Below, piece after piece: positions 1 to 12,560 of a stretch of DNA of 64,000 nucleotides (positions are counted from its first letter, which is position 1; every line of letters starts with the position of its first letter). A program made the position numbers and the translations under genes. The stretch lies in the NCBI GenBank assembly GCA_910589415.1, contig OU342637.1, forward strand, positions 42,686,162-42,750,161. The letters run 5' to 3'. Source of the stretch: Malachius bipustulatus (lineage: Eukaryota > Arthropoda > Insecta > Coleoptera > Melyridae). The notes under the pieces were generated by a model. The model did no database searches, was not told the origin of the DNA, and saw only the letters and a program-made list of their open reading frames with translations.

Positions 1-2530
1 TATGAGAATGTCTATAAAATATAATTTATAAAACACCTTTTGTTGTTAGAACATTTCTGCAACACTTAAACAGCAGCTATAAACGCAAAATGGGCACAAT
101 TTATAAAACATCTTAGTATTGTATGTTGATTATACAGGGTGTCAATTTGAAAACTTGCCACCCCCGAATTCTTCCTTGTAAATTTTTTTTCAAAGAAATC
201 CCGAAACAGGTCAATTTTTTATTGTAATTTATGTTCTATTGGCGTAAATAAAATGTATACAGGGTGTTCCTTGACTCAGTGACGACGACATGGTCTATTT
301 TTTTGAATGGGACACCCTGTATATTGATACAATTTCAGATTGTCCGAGAAAATCCAATATAAATTGTTTTTACAGTTACAGTTTAAACTGAGTAGCTTAC
401 GAGTTATAAACAAATGAAAATCGCAGTTTTTCATTTTCAAAGCAGCTTGTTTTGAAAACGGCTACAGATATCGGAAAACGGCTTACATGTTCCTATCTTA
501 ACTTTTCAAGCGGTATCCTATTGTGTGGATGAAATTTTCATACAGGGTGACGAAAATTATCAGACTTTTGATGACCCTGTATAAAAATTTCATCTACATC
601 ATAGGATATCGCTTCAAAAGTTAAGATAGGGACATGTAAGCCGTTTTCCGATATTTAGAGCCGTGTCCGATGTACACTGCTTTCAAAATGGAAAATTGCG
701 ATTTTCATTTGTTTATAACTCATAACCTACTCAATGTAAGCTGCAACTATAAAAACCATTCCTACTGGATTTTCTCAGACAATCTGAAAATGTAATAATA
801 TACAGGTGTCCCATTTAAAAAAAATCGACAATGTCGTCATTACTGAGTCAAGGAACACCCTGTATAAAATATTTTTACGTCAATACAACATAAATTAAAT
901 TTAAAAATTGACCTGTTCCGGGATTTCTTTGAAAAAAAATTTTCAAGGAAGAATTTGGGGGTGGCAAGTTTTCAAATTGACACCCTGTGTAAAGGTTGTG
1001 GAACACTTCTGTGTAACAGTTTTATAAACATTTACGCCATCCTAATAAAATGAAACAAATAGCAATTACAAAATAATATTTGTACCAGGAGACTTTATGA
1101 AACGTAATTATTCTATAGTAAGGTATCTTTAAAATAATATTTGCAACTTGCCCTGTTCACTGCCATTGCCATACCATATTACAGTACCTATACCTACTTA
1201 CTCAAAGATTTTACCTTCTTGTGTTATGAACGCTTTTTATTATAACATATTATGAGTACCTACCTATCTTCCAAATTTTTCCAGCGGTGAAAAATTTATT
1301 GTCGATTATATAGCATTTATATCGGAAAATTTTGATGCCCCACGGATTTGATGAATATTAAAAAAAGAAAAAAAATTTGAAAATAAGAAAAAAAATTTGG
1401 ATTCTTAATTTTTATGTTTTTAGAATACAAGGGAGCTTTAAAGTAGAAATATATAAAATTTGAATAAATTCAATTGATATTTAACTTGCATGTTAAAAAA
1501 TTTTAATATTATTTTCGAATGATAATAATGGCTACCGTTTGTTCTTGGTAGGGGTGTGTTAAGCATGGCGGCCTTTTCATAAAACCTTTTTGTTGTGTAC
1601 TATGCACTATATGACAATTTTGTGCATTTGTTGAGCTTTATAAAACTCCAACAAATCATTCAGAAAGATCGCCATGCGGATGAACATTGATGTTTTATAA
1701 AAGTAGTATGGCAACATTTATAAAATTGATTTGCCTTTTAATCACTTATAAACTCTGTTACACAATTAATAGATTTGTGTCATCCGAAATAAAGTATTTA
1801 CAAAACATTAGTTGTGTATGCAAATTATTTTTTTAGTTTTCTTCAAAGATTATACGTATTATATTGTAGGTACAGATTTCACATGATTTGTATTAGGTAT
1901 GTTAAAACTTAACTGCTTCGACTTGGCTTTACTTTTTACTCTTTGTAAGTATGTATACCTCTATTTCGAAGATTTGATTATTTTTATAGAACCTCTGCTT
2001 CTTAATTATTGGATGTTTGTCTTTTTCGTTTTAGGTATTAGGTTCTTGATAAAATTACTATTTTTTCAAAATATTTTTATATAAATGAAATTATTTGTTC
2101 TTTTGAGGTTATACACCTAGCGCATTTGCTTTATAAATGTTTTAGTGGTAACTTGAAGATATTTTATTGAAGTACCTTTTGGGATTATAATGCAACAGTT
2201 TTATAACAGTCTCGACTGTGTGTAATTTGCTGTGGAAATGTCATTTTTATAAAAACATTATTATATAAATGCTTCAAAAAGTCTTTAAAAAACAGTTTAA
2301 TAAGAGGTGTTTATAACTATCGTCAAACATCTCTATAAAATATTTATGAATCAGTTTTGTTTTTTAGCAGCTTGGATGCTCTATAGGCATGTTGTATAAA
2401 CTACTATAAAGTAATTTTTTAATTATTATGGAAGATGTTTTATAATTTTATTATAAGAACATTCTAGAAACAGGCTTATAAACCCATTTTGTTTTGTAGA
2501 ACAAACAATCGTATTCACAGCTGCTATGTA
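1..2530. repeat. TTTATAAA-rich non-coding field
   Basis: No credible gene is present. The stretch is AT-rich and contains well over a dozen copies of a short palindromic motif close to TTTATAAAAC/GTTTTATAAA, for example near 26, 100, 1018, 1577, 1632, 1690, 2190, 2380 and 2440. The motif becomes rare after about 2530. It surrounds the foldback at 133-989. This is the layout of the subterminal motif fields of the E1-E5 elements, so it may be the right part of another such element whose left end is outside the window. I found no convincing CCC-type terminus at the right edge, so this is inference. Confidence 0.4.
133..989. mobile_element. Palindromic foldback element FB-1 (TACAGGGTG ends)
   Basis: The left half from TACAGGGTGTCAATTTG is repeated in inverted orientation up to CACCCTGTGTA, so nearly the whole 857 bp can fold on a centre near 563. 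Internal TACAGGGTG-like steps recur at about 258 and 540 and in mirror positions. No ORF is present. The flanking TA is compatible with a mariner-type target duplication. It shares inner motifs with FB-2 and with the core of the giant foldback at 56632-57630: a GAGTTATAAACAA block at 401 and an ACATGTTCCTATCTTAAC block near 486. Confidence 0.85.
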
Positions 2531-2801
2531 ACTAAATTGCATTTGAGAAGCAGTAAGAAAACAGCAATAAAATCTAAAAGTTCTGTAACTTCAGAATTAC
2601 AAAACTAAATTGTTAGTTGGGTAGGCAATCGATGGATTTAAAAACTTGCCCATTCGTTCAATTACTAATGACAAAAAATTATTATTAATTATGATTGACT
2701 GCAGCAGCTGTCAAAAACCGTGAAAAGTTACCTAACTTTGAATTTAAAAACAGCTTAGTGGCCCCAGTTCCTGCATGAGGGCGCTGTAAAAATGGACGGA
2801 G

Positions 2802-3605
2802 TAGGGAACCTGCATTACCCCGTTTTACTAGGGTAGCGCATTCACTTTTTGACGTTTACTAAACACGGTTATGTTTGAACAGCTGGATGTCATATTTTTG
2901 GCACATTTGGTCACAGGCGTAGGTATCAAGTGGAAAAAAGCGAAGTTTGAAAAATGAAACAAAATAATAACACGAATAAAATTCAAGGAATCCTCTTTGC
3001 AGTGGGTATTAAAAACATAATTACGGGTTTATAGGATCACGAAGCTATAGACTTTAGTATTAGGTATAATTTTTATCTCGATATCTAACGTAGTTACTGA
3101 TAAAAAGCGTTTTCGTAGACACACGAACGGCAGTGTGATCTTAGTACCCATAACTGATCCTTAAAAATAAGATTCATCAAGATGTAATAAAACCTACCTG
3201 ACCAACTTTCAGGAATTCGGAAATTCTGATCCCCGTCGAATATTTTCTGCAATTGTAACTGTCTGCTGGGGCTGGATGCATTTTTTGTTCAGAAGATCCT
3301 AATAGTAACAGGTAAGTATTGATAGCAGAGGACTATAATGAGTTTAAAATATTAAGAAAGTCACATTTAGGCAACCGCGAACAAGTGGAAAGCCCACTTT
3401 TTATTGTTAAAACATTTTCTAACGCATCAGCAAAAGTTTACCATTTTTATAAAATACGCAGACTTAATAACAAATAATTATGGAATTTTTAGACAGTTGT
3501 ACGTTCATGGAAAATCTGACGTTTTCGAAGTCAAATTTGACATTCCCAACTTTTTGTGAGAATGAGAATGCGCTACCCTAGTAAAGCGGTAATATAGGTT
3601 CCCTA
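2802..3605. mobile_element. hAT-type non-autonomous element (MITE)
   Basis: The termini are TAGGGAACC and GGTTCCCTA, and the inverted repeat extends about 45 bp inward through an ACTAGGGTAGCGCATTC block. An exact 8-bp target duplication, GGACGGAG, flanks it at 2794-2801 and 3606-3613. An 8-bp duplication with YAGGG-type ends is the hAT signature. The 804-bp body has no transposase ORF, so it would depend on a transposase made elsewhere. Confidence 0.88.
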
Positions 3606-3689
3606 GGACGGAGGTTTTGAGAGGAAGTGTCCGGTATTAATATTTTAAGGTATTTGGTATAATAAGCAAGGTTTATTTGGGTCACATAT

Positions 3690-3862
3690 TCCACACAGAG
3701 CAGCACACTTCCTGTTGTTTATTTTAATTAAAGTAAACTGAACTGAAAACCAGAATATATTCATGAGTTTTAACTTCTGCGGTCTGCCTACCATCCTATA
3801 CAATTTAATTTATACAATTTTTTTTTTCAATTTTCAATTTTATTAACGGACTTGCCATCTTA
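3690..3862. repeat. Left part of a TTCTTTACG-family repeat, split by E1
   Basis: The segment with a GAACTGAAAACCAGAATAT block followed by TTTTAACTTCTGC is homologous to 30045-30115. In that second copy the sequence runs on directly to a field of TTCTTTACG motifs. In this copy the continuation is only found after 19672. The repeat was therefore cut by insertion of E1 (3863-19669). Confidence 0.6.
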
Positions 3863-4792
3863 CCCAAACAGCACAAAGTAGTCCCATGGACGTCCAATGG
3901 ACATCCCTCTATGTACCAACGGACGTCCGTTTTTGTCCTATGGACGTCCATGGGACGTCCACTCAGTGTCCATTTGTCACAACTTTGGACATCCGCAGGA
4001 TGTCCGTTACCGGACGTCCATAGGATGTCCGTTATCGGACGTCCATAGGGAGTCCGTTATCGGATGTCCATAGAGAGTCCGTTATCGGATGTCCACAAAG
4101 CATTTGCTGATAAATATCTTAGTGAGGAACAAAAGACAGAAAATATTCGATAAGTCTTGAAATTTAGAGTTTTGAAAAATCCAATAAATGTAGTGATAGG
4201 TATAGGGTATAGGTATACGGTAATTTTCTGTTTTGAAAACAACGTTGATAACGGCTAAAGATACAGGAAAACGACTACCCCAGTAGCACAAACATATTGG
4301 TTAAATATTATCACCACATATTGGCCCTTGATGCCCCGCGACAGACATTGCCAAGATTGGCAACATATATGAAAACAATATTTATCCTATATGACGTTAC
4401 AAAATTGGCCCAACATTGGAATGTTATATTGGTGAAATATTTTTTAACCATGCTCGAACGATATACGTATTAAATATATCACCAACATGTACCTGTTATA
4501 TTGATCAAATATTGATTATACTTATAAACTTCAAATGCTTTTACAATATAAATATGTCAATAATATGATCAATAATTGTGAATATTAGTAACATGATCTA
4601 TTCGACAATGCTGTAATAAATAATAATAAGTAATTTACCAGATTATATGGGAATAATGACTGCATTTAAAGGTATGAAAATACTCTGTTAGTCAAAACTT
4701 TTAATATTTATTTCTAGTCAAGCTTGTAGAAAAACTCTGTATTAATTTAAAAAATAATCAAATTCTTATACTATTTTTTTAAACTCGAAGTA

Positions 4793-5650
4793 TACAGCGT
4801 GTTCAGTTAAGGGTACGGAGCGGCCATATCTCAGTAACTATTGGTCCTAAAGCCTCAAATAAAAAATTTTCTATACATAAGTGACCATGAGAAATTCAAG
4901 GAAAATATTTTCAAGATGGCCGCACTTCCGGAAATACCGGAAGTTGATATCTAGTTCGTTATTTCAACGGGAACACCCTGTAAAATATTATATTTTTTAA
5001 ATGTCTGAAGAAATCGCATACAGGTGGTTTTCACTATTGGAATTTAGATTGAGCGGTTTATGAGTTATAAACAAGTGAAAATCGCAATGTTTCAACTTCA
5101 AAGCAGTGTAGAACTAGAACGGCTCAAGATGTCTAAAAACGGTGTGCATGTCCCTATCCTAACTTTTCACATTGTATCCTACTATGCGGTTTAAATTTCA
5201 ATACAGGGTGATGAAAAATCGGATAATTTTCATCACCCTGTATTAAAATTTACTCTACATAGTGGGATAAAATATGGAAAGTTAGGATAGGGACATGTAA
5301 ACCGTTTTAAGACATCTTGAGACGTTCTAGTTCTACACTGCTTTGAAGTTGAAACATTGCGATTTTCACTTGTTTATAACTCATAAACCACTAAATCTAA
5401 ATTCCAATGGTGAAAACTACCTGTATTCGATTTCTTCAGACATTTAAAAAATATAATATTTTACAGGGTGTTCCTGTTAAAATAACGAACGAGGTGTCAA
5501 CTTCCGGTATTTCCGGAAGTGCGGCCATCTTGAAAATATTTTCCTTGAATTTCTCATGGTCACTTATGTCTGAAAAATTTTAATTTGAGGCTCTAGGACC
5601 AATAGTTACTGAGATATGGCCGCTCCGTACCCTTAACTGAACACGCTGTA
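4793..5650. mobile_element. Palindromic foldback element FB-2
   Basis: This is a near-perfect 858-bp inverted repeat, TACAGCGTGTTCAGTTAAGG outward-in on both sides, centred near 5222. It is flanked by TA at 4791-4792 and 5651-5652. Internal TACAGGGTG steps and the GAGTTATAAACAAGTG block (5062) match FB-1. It has no ORF and lies inside E2. If transcribed, it would form a long hairpin. Confidence 0.88.
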
Positions 5651-6211
5651 TAATGTTAGTTAGGTAAACTAAAAATAAAAATTAATATGGAAGATAATGA
5701 GATGATGGCAAACAAATTATAAAATTTCAAAATCAATAAAACACTGATTTTCACATTATAGATCGCTAAATTCTAAAACCCTACATAACATAATCAAAAT
5801 AGCTACGAACAAGCATGTATAAAATGATAAAATGGTATAAATCTTAACAAGATAGATAATTTAAATTATTGTCAGTATTGTCACTATTAGGCATGGCATA
5901 TTAGTCCTCTGCATTTCTTCCTCCGCATCCACTCAGGTAGGTACACAGCATTTCATCCTAGAACAATTAATATAACGTAAGAGAGTAACTGAAAATTAAT
6001 TAAAATAACTTCTCTTACCAAAGAATTAAATTTACATCTTGGTCAGTTAAAATTTCCTGTTCTATGTGTTGGTGTTCAACAACTGTAGATGAACTCAAGA
6101 TCATTCAGCTATTTTTTATTTACAAAGCTCACTTAGTGTGCCTGCGCTTACCAATTTTTTTTTTTATATTTGAAAAACTGCAAAAAAAATTAATTGTTAG
6201 AAACACCAAGT

Positions 6212-8891
6212 TGCAGCGTGCCTTGCACGCTACGTTTTCTTTTTCAAAATTTTGATTCTCGATTTAGAATATTTTTATAAAGTTCAGAAGAGTTATGATT
6301 GACTGTACATTTTTGCTGGTGTAAGAGGCTGTATTAGGCAAAGATCACGAACGAACATCTGGCAGCTATTAAGAAATTCCTGCTTTTGTTATTTAAGTAA
6401 GACGTAGAAAACATGTCTGGTCGATTTTCTGTCCCGGTTCTAGGTTTTCAGAGTTTGAAAAATATATCATCTTATGCGAATTAATTTTCCGCGTCTAACG
6501 AGACCACTCTCATCTTGCTACTCTAGATTTCCGATTAGTTATCCAGATAAAACCTAAAATATTATTTCTTTGGGTGTGGGTTAAAAAACAGGAAGAGATA
6601 GTTGAGAAGACCCATAAAGAAACATATAAAAAAACTTGCATTTCGTTCTGAGACACGACAGGCCTCGAGTATATGCGGATTCACGATTGTGAAATTTAAG
6701 TTTGGATAGAGGGAGAACGGAAGAGGTTGGTCGTACTGCCGAAAGTGTACCAAAGTATATCGATCCGACAACGTCGCGTGCGAGTTTTAAGTGTTGCCTA
6801 CCGTCAATGATAAGATTTGAATTTGAAAGTAGGTCACCAAGTTCGGTTAGACAGTGGTTAGGGCGCATGCGATAGCGTCATCCCAAAAAATTATAAATGG
6901 AGGTAAAGGACGCTTCAGGTTCATTTTCCGGTCTAAATTCGACAGTTCATGTAGTTTGTCTTCAATTAGTGAATTAATATTAGTCCCTTGTGTAAGCACA
7001 CAATAGATATGGTGAAGTTATTTCTGTGAAAGATGCAGTCTTACGTAAGTAATCTTCTGAATTTAATTTTGGTCATTATAACTAATATTCGCTTTCTTGT
7101 CTTTACAGACAAGGGACTTACTAAGGGACTTACTTAGGGACTTACTTATTATTGGATTTAGTTTTAAACTTATTTTGGAGTTTCAAGTTCTAGAATGTTA
7201 GGTCCCGACTTCCAGTTTTGATTTTTAACTACTAATTTCCGATTTCCAGTTTTTGATTTCGATCTTTGAATTTCTAAGTTTTAACTTTTGATTCCTGAAT
7301 TTTAATTTCGAACTTCTAGTTCTGAGTTTTGAGTTCCAATTTTCAAACTTCTGATTTACACGAAAGTTTACATAAAGATTCGATCATGTGGAGGCTTATG
7401 TAGGTACCTACCTAGGTAGGTACACTAGCCTATGTGAAAGGTGATATTTGAAGAAGCTTGGAAAAATAAAGAAGAGTGGTGGAGTTTAGTTTGTAGACAT
7501 GGAAGGTTTCATCAGGCAGAGGTCCTAGCACTTTGATATTTGGTCTTCACAAGGTAGCAGGGAGAGCAGTCCAGCTCATCCGGCACCTAGAGCACCAACC
7601 AAGGTGTGCTAACACCAGCACAAAGGCAGTTCCAGTAACCATGCCGGCCTATGCTTTGATCATCGCGCTTAGGTTAGAGGAACCTTAGTTCGTCAGTTTT
7701 GAGATGGAGTTTTGAATAATAAGGTATGTCTTTATGAGTGAATAAACTTTTGCTATTTTCCGATAATCAAGAAAATTAAATAAATTCAAGTACAGTGTTT
7801 AATTGATTTCATCACCTATGACTTTCTAAGTGAATTTGATTTTTGATAATATGTTATGAACTTTTATTGTGGTCAACAAGTGACTAATGTAATGGTTATG
7901 TGTAAAAATAATTTATTAAATTTATCGTATGTGTTTAGGATTTCGAGTTGGAGATGATCATTTTCTAAATTAAATTTTGAATTTCAGATTTTGTAGGTAG
8001 ATACCTGTTTTTATATTGAAACTTTTGCTTAAGATAAATTTAAATTTTTGAGAAATAACTTCTGATTTAACTCGGAGTTCTATTCAGAATCATACCTATG
8101 TGTTATAGTTTAGAAATTGTTTAATAGAATTTGAACTTTAGAAATTTTTATCTGAACTATTGAAATGATATAGGTACCTGTTTTGAATTTTAGTCATGTA
8201 AGTTTGATATCTTTGGTAATAAGGTAGTATTTATGTTTGAAGGTTTGAATCAGGATTACTGATTTTGATTATTAGATTTATTGTTTAGGTATAAGATCTA
8301 TTGGTGATTACCAGCCTAGTCTATTGTACTGATGAAATTGATTTTAATAAATCTTTGTATTAAAATTCAACAATTTTAGAGTATTAAGAATCAACCCTCC
8401 TCATGTTCTTTTAAATTATTTATTCAATCAGTAGAGTAACATCAAGAATAAGGCGATATATCCTGGTATATTTTGGTGAGGTTTATTAATTTTTGGTTAT
8501 TGTTTTTAAAATTGTTAGGAGTTACTACGGGTCCAGTCTGGTTCGGTGAATGCTGGATTTTCCAGAGGAAGGCCACATTTATCTGTCCCGGGCTGGATAA
8601 TCACAACGAACCTTTTGGTGAAGTTTGGTTTTGGTTTGATACTTTGGAAATTTTAGACGATCACTTTTCAAAATTTAAAATTTATTTTTCTTCCGACATT
8701 TAGAATATTTGGGTGGGGCATTCGAAATTTGATATGTCCTACTCGACAGGCCAATGTGGCTAATGTTACAAATTTGCCTAGTCACATTGAGATCTGTCAA
8801 TAGCCACCTCCTTTTTGGGGTTAAGGTAAGTGAATTATTTTTTATTAATCAACTTTTTGAGTGGGAGTAAGCGAGGGGGAGGAAGGCTCCA
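6212..8891 (+). repeat. 5' LTR of the LARD-like element
   Basis: This is a 2680-bp direct repeat starting TGCAGCGTGCCTTGCACGC and ending GGAAGGCTCCA. It contains a triple GGGACTTACTTA repeat near 7110 and TAGGTACCTACC runs near 7410. A 76-codon open frame at 8473 lacks an ATG and any known domain, so I do not call it. The DNA directly downstream (AGCGGTGCGTGACC) does not look like a normal TGG-starting primer-binding site. Confidence 0.9.
6891..6897 (+). promoter_or_regulatory. Candidate TATA box of the 5' LTR
   Basis: TATAAAT lies about 680 bp into the LTR. A CGCTTCAGGTTCATT stretch sits roughly 25-30 bp downstream and could serve as an initiator. The same block occurs in the 3' LTR near 13998. 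This is inferred from motif and spacing only. Confidence 0.4.
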
Positions 8892-9441
8892 AGCGGTGCG
8901 TGACCAGGATAAATCAATCTCCTTATTCTTTTTTCGAAAACTTTCTCAAACTTTGAGAAGAATTAATGAACATGAGGTGTTGGTGTTTTAATAATTTTTG
9001 AGAGAAAAACTTTTTCAAAATTTAGACAAGTAAAGACAAATACCTTTCTTAGTTGCGTAGAGTTTACAGATGGACTAAAACCAAAAGGTAAGGTTTGAAA
9101 TTTTCAACGAAGGACTTCGAGGGAATTCAGACCTGTGGTATTTGAGTCCGTGTTGTTTTCTTTTTGACGTTTCAGCTTTTTAGGTTCCAGCCAAGACGGT
9201 GTGGTAAACCTGAAGATGTGGTTTTCGAGTTCGATAATTTTTTAATTTTTCAGCTTAGGTGGAGTTACAGATAGAATCAGCAACAATCTGATTTTTGAAT
9301 TTTGGGTTTTGGATAATTCTGTTAGGTCAGGTCAAGTCAACTAAGAAAAGAAACGGGATTTTCGTTTTCTTTGTTTCAGGTGGAGTTGGTTGAAAAGTCT
9401 TGTTTGAGAATTTTAAGGTAAAAATTCTTTTGAGATAAATA

Positions 9442-9705
9442 GTGAAAATGGATTTTATTGAGGAAAATACTACAGTCGGTTTTGAGGTCGTTGATCTCAA
9501 GGTAGATGAGATTAAGTATGAAATTTTATTAAGAGGAGAAGTTCCACATTGGAACGGAAATTATAGGCGGACCCAATTAAGTCAACTTTTGAGAATAAAT
9601 GGAGGAGTCACTGTGACTATCTCTCCTTTCGATTTTAATGAGGGTTCTTTTGCGTCTTTTTCCGCCCTGCACCGTCTAAAGCGAAAACTGACAGTCCTTT
9701 TTTAG
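9442..9705 (+). pseudogene. Truncated Gypsy gag N-terminus
   Basis: This is an 87-codon open frame. Residues 13-55 (VEVVDLK-type start, KYEILLRGE, then an R-rich QLSQLLRINGG segment) resemble the N-terminal motif of many insect Gypsy Gag proteins, which is a short helix pair of the form YEL.IRG followed by RK..L..LL. No capsid core or zinc knuckle follows. The frame runs into a repeated GC-richer segment (CCGCCCTGCACCGTCTAAAG) that recurs twice more in the interior, so the last 25 or so codons are not original coding sequence. It is a remnant of the autonomous parent, and this call rests on motif resemblance alone. Confidence 0.45.
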
Positions 9706-9895
9706 GACAATATAATGAGCTTATCCTTTAACAACAATCTTGGATAATGCTTCTTTGGTTTAGAGGGTTCTTTTTCGTCCTTTTCCGCCCTGCACCGTCT
9801 AAAGCGAAAACTGACAGTCCTTTTTTTTAGAGCAATATAATGAGCTTATTCTTTTTTGGTTTTTGGAGATTATACGGGTGTGTATCGTGTGACCT

Positions 9896-10303
9896 GTGAA
9901 TGGTAGTTTTTATAAGGATGTTGATTATAGTTCTTTTGACCCAGTTGATTTTTCCAATCGACTTAAATGGCAGTCCGAAGTGAGCAAAGTTCCTAAACTT
10001 TATCCCCAAATTCAGGAGAAAATTAGAAAATCTTTTGAGAAAAATGTTAAGAGGTATAACCTTCGTAGGCGAGAAGTTAATTATCAAGAAGGTGATAAAG
10101 TGTGGAAGAAAAACTTCGTTCTTTCCAAAGCGGTTGATAAGTTTTCTAAGAAATTAGCTCCGAAGTATGTCCCGGCTATGATAAAGAAAATTAAAGGTAC
10201 TGGTAAGGTTGTTGTTCTTTCAGATCTGTCAGGAAAAATCCTGGGAGATTTTCACGTAAGTGATATTAAACCATTTGTTGAGATCCAGAATAGCCAGTGT
10301 TAG
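9896..10303 (+). pseudogene. Gypsy integrase C-terminal domain remnant
   Basis: A 135-codon open frame reads through a Gypsy-type integrase tail. Around residues 47-85 it has RYNLRRREVNYQEGDKVW, the usual 'YN..RR...GD.VW' entry to the C-terminal beta-barrel. It then has KLAPKYVPAMIKKIKGTGKV, equivalent to the 'KL.PK..GP..I' GPY/F module, and ends HVSDIKPF, the typical close of this domain. The catalytic DDE core and everything upstream in pol are missing. There is no dedicated start; the ATG at 9896 is simply the first in frame. It identifies the parent as a Gypsy-group LTR element. Confidence 0.72.
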
Positions 10304-11261
10304 TGTAGAGCGCGCTTTAGGGGTGACCTAGTTGTGTTGTATTCAAGTTGGCGCCCCTAGTGTAAAGCTCCGTTCACACGCAAAGGCGAAATACATCCTA
10401 TTTGTTTTTAGTTTGAGAATTTAGAAAGAATTCGTTTAGTGTGTCAATAGTAAGTTTTTCAGTAAATTTAGTTACGGTTTTGGAGAAAAAGTAAAGGTTG
10501 TTTAGAGTCAGGAGTCTTTGTAGAGGTTGAGTCGAGTTTAGAGAAAATCCTTTTATAGGTACTTAGGTTAAAATAATTTGAGACTGATAACGTTAGCGTA
10601 CAAATTAAATAAATTTAGCTAACCTACCAGTAATTGTTGTTGAGGTAGAGGTTGAGTTACACTTTAGTCATGGCCAGACTAATTTGTAAAATATTTTTAA
10701 ACGGTCGCGTTAGAGCCCCATGCAAATAAGTGAGCTACGTGACTAGGCGTTGGGTTGAGTTGATTTAGGTGAGTTCTTAATTGAAAATTTCGAGTTCTGT
10801 TAGAGTTGATAATTGGCATAATCTAAATATAAATCTGAGCTGTTATCATCCTAACAGTAACTTTCAGGAACGATCCGTTGAGTAGAGTTGAGAATTGAGG
10901 TAGTTATAAAACTTTTAGGTTGAGATCTTGAATAAAAAAAAGCTCCTGATGATAAAAATCTTTTCCATTCCTTTGATTAAGGTTAAGTCGAGTCAGTATT
11001 TTTAGCTAGAGTTTGAGATTCAATAAGTACAGTTAGTTTAGATTTAAGAATTCTTTCAGTTGACACATTATCTCGAATATCTTTGATGGTGTTTAATTTT
11101 GGCGGAACAACATTAACCGGGTGGTTAATGAGTTATGATTGGGAATTAACTATACAGATTTTGACAAGGAATTTTGAGTTTTAGAAGTGTCTTCATTTGT
11201 AAGAACTTTTCAAGTTTGCTCTTTTGAGAACATTTGAGTAGTGTGACAGTTAAAAGTAAAG

Positions 11262-11625
11262 ATCTTTCTTTTTGAAAATCTTTATTCTTTAATAATTGAG
11301 ATAGAGTTCGTTGGTAAGTAAAACCACATATAGGTCCAACGTTTGAGATTTGATTTTCTTTTCGAAAAATTTTTATTCTTTAATAATTGAAATAGAGTTC
11401 GTTGGTAAGTAAAACCACATATAGGTCCAACGGTTGAGATTTGATTTTCTTTTTGAAAATTTTATTCTTTAAGATAGAGTTCATTGGTAAGTAAAACCAC
11501 TTCATAGGTCCAACGGTTGAGATTTGATTTTCTTTTTGAAAATTTTATTCTTTAAGATAGAGTTCATTGGTAAGTAAAACCACTTCATAGGTCCAATGAT
11601 TGAGATTTGGTTTCTCGTTTGAAAA
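11262..11625. repeat. Tandem repeat, ~80-90 bp unit x 4
   Basis: Four consecutive units contain a GATAGAGTTCRTTGGTAAGT block, then AAAACCAC, TATAGGTCCAAYG and TTGAGATTTGATTTTCTTTT. Units 1-2 carry CACATATAGG and units 3-4 carry CACTTCATAGG, so the array grew by pairwise duplication. Confidence 0.85.
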
Positions 11626-12369
11626 TTTTCTTTAGACAATGACAACATCTTTGGGGTTATTTTTGGTACTTTCCACCCTGGTGTTACCTAAAGAGAAAGT
11701 ATCCAGCCATTTTTGAAAATAGGTCCAGTGGCTGATTTCTTGTATATATTTCTATGTGCTTCTTTCTTTTTTCTTTTTCACTGTTTACAGTATACATCTA
11801 AGTTCGCTTTTGATCTTTTATCTCTTCTTTCGGGTCCTTTTTCGTCCTTTTCCGCCCTGCACCGTCTAAAGTGAAAACTGACAGTCCTTTTAGGACAATA
11901 TAGTATGTTTACCCTTTGATGACAATTTTGGATTGGGAAATTATTTCCAATTTCTTTTAAGTAAAGTAGGGACTTTACTCCCTATATTTTGACGTCGAGT
12001 TCCACCTTGATCAACATAATAGTATAATTCTGAAGGTCTAACACATTTGTGTAAGTTTTAGAGTAATAATTTGGATTTGAGATAGTTTTGAGTCTTTGAG
12101 TTTAGGTGTCTGGGTAAGTCTCGACGGGTTCTTGAGTAAGAATGGCCGCACAGTTCCAGTACCACTTTGAGTCATTCAGTAGAGAAATTTAGTGACGTAG
12201 GTCTCAGTAGAGGGAAATCTTGGAAAATTAAATCTGTCTTACTACTGATTCTTAGCGTTCGCGTTAATGAATTTTGAGAAATAAAATCCGAGTTGGAGTT
12301 TCAGAATTTCATCTATTCTTGTGCTTTTGATAACCACTTGACTGAATCTTGTTGAATAATTTGGACGTT

Positions 12370-12560
12370 TTTTGGAAAACAATTTTGACATTTTTGAGTA
12401 TAGATCATTTAGATATCCCGATTTTGACATTTTTGAGTATAGATAATTTTAGATATCCCGATTTTGACATTTTTTGAGTATGAATATCTTCGATATTTCG
12501 GTTTTGATATTTTGAGGTATGAATAATTTTGATTTGGAAGTGTCCAGATCAAAATACTTT
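12370..12560. repeat. Tandem repeat, ~52-bp unit x ~4
   Basis: The unit runs TTTTGACATTTTTGAGTATA, then GATAATTTAGATATCCCGA. It is repeated about four times, and the last copies are diverged (TTTGATATTTTGAGGTATG). Confidence 0.8.

Larger units (their letters stand above)
9652..11915. repeat. Three dispersed copies of a ~60-bp GC-richer block in the LTR-element interior
   Basis: Copies at about 9652-9710, 9768-9828 and 11836-11902 share CCGCCCTGCACCGTCTAAAG, followed by a conserved GACAGTCCTTTT segment and an AATATA tail. They stand out from the AT-rich surroundings. They could be packaging or structural RNA elements, or simple local duplications. Nothing in the sequence decides which. Confidence 0.6.

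Noticed and set aside
6562..6868. Overlapping 69- and 95-codon - strand ORFs in the LTRs (also 13669-13975)
   Set aside because: They are present twice only because the LTR is duplicated. No domain, overlapping frames, antisense to the LTR.
8473..8703. 76-codon + ORF in both LTRs as a possible LTR-encoded protein
   Set aside because: It starts at GTG, not ATG, and has no recognisable domain. Duplication is explained by the LTR pair.
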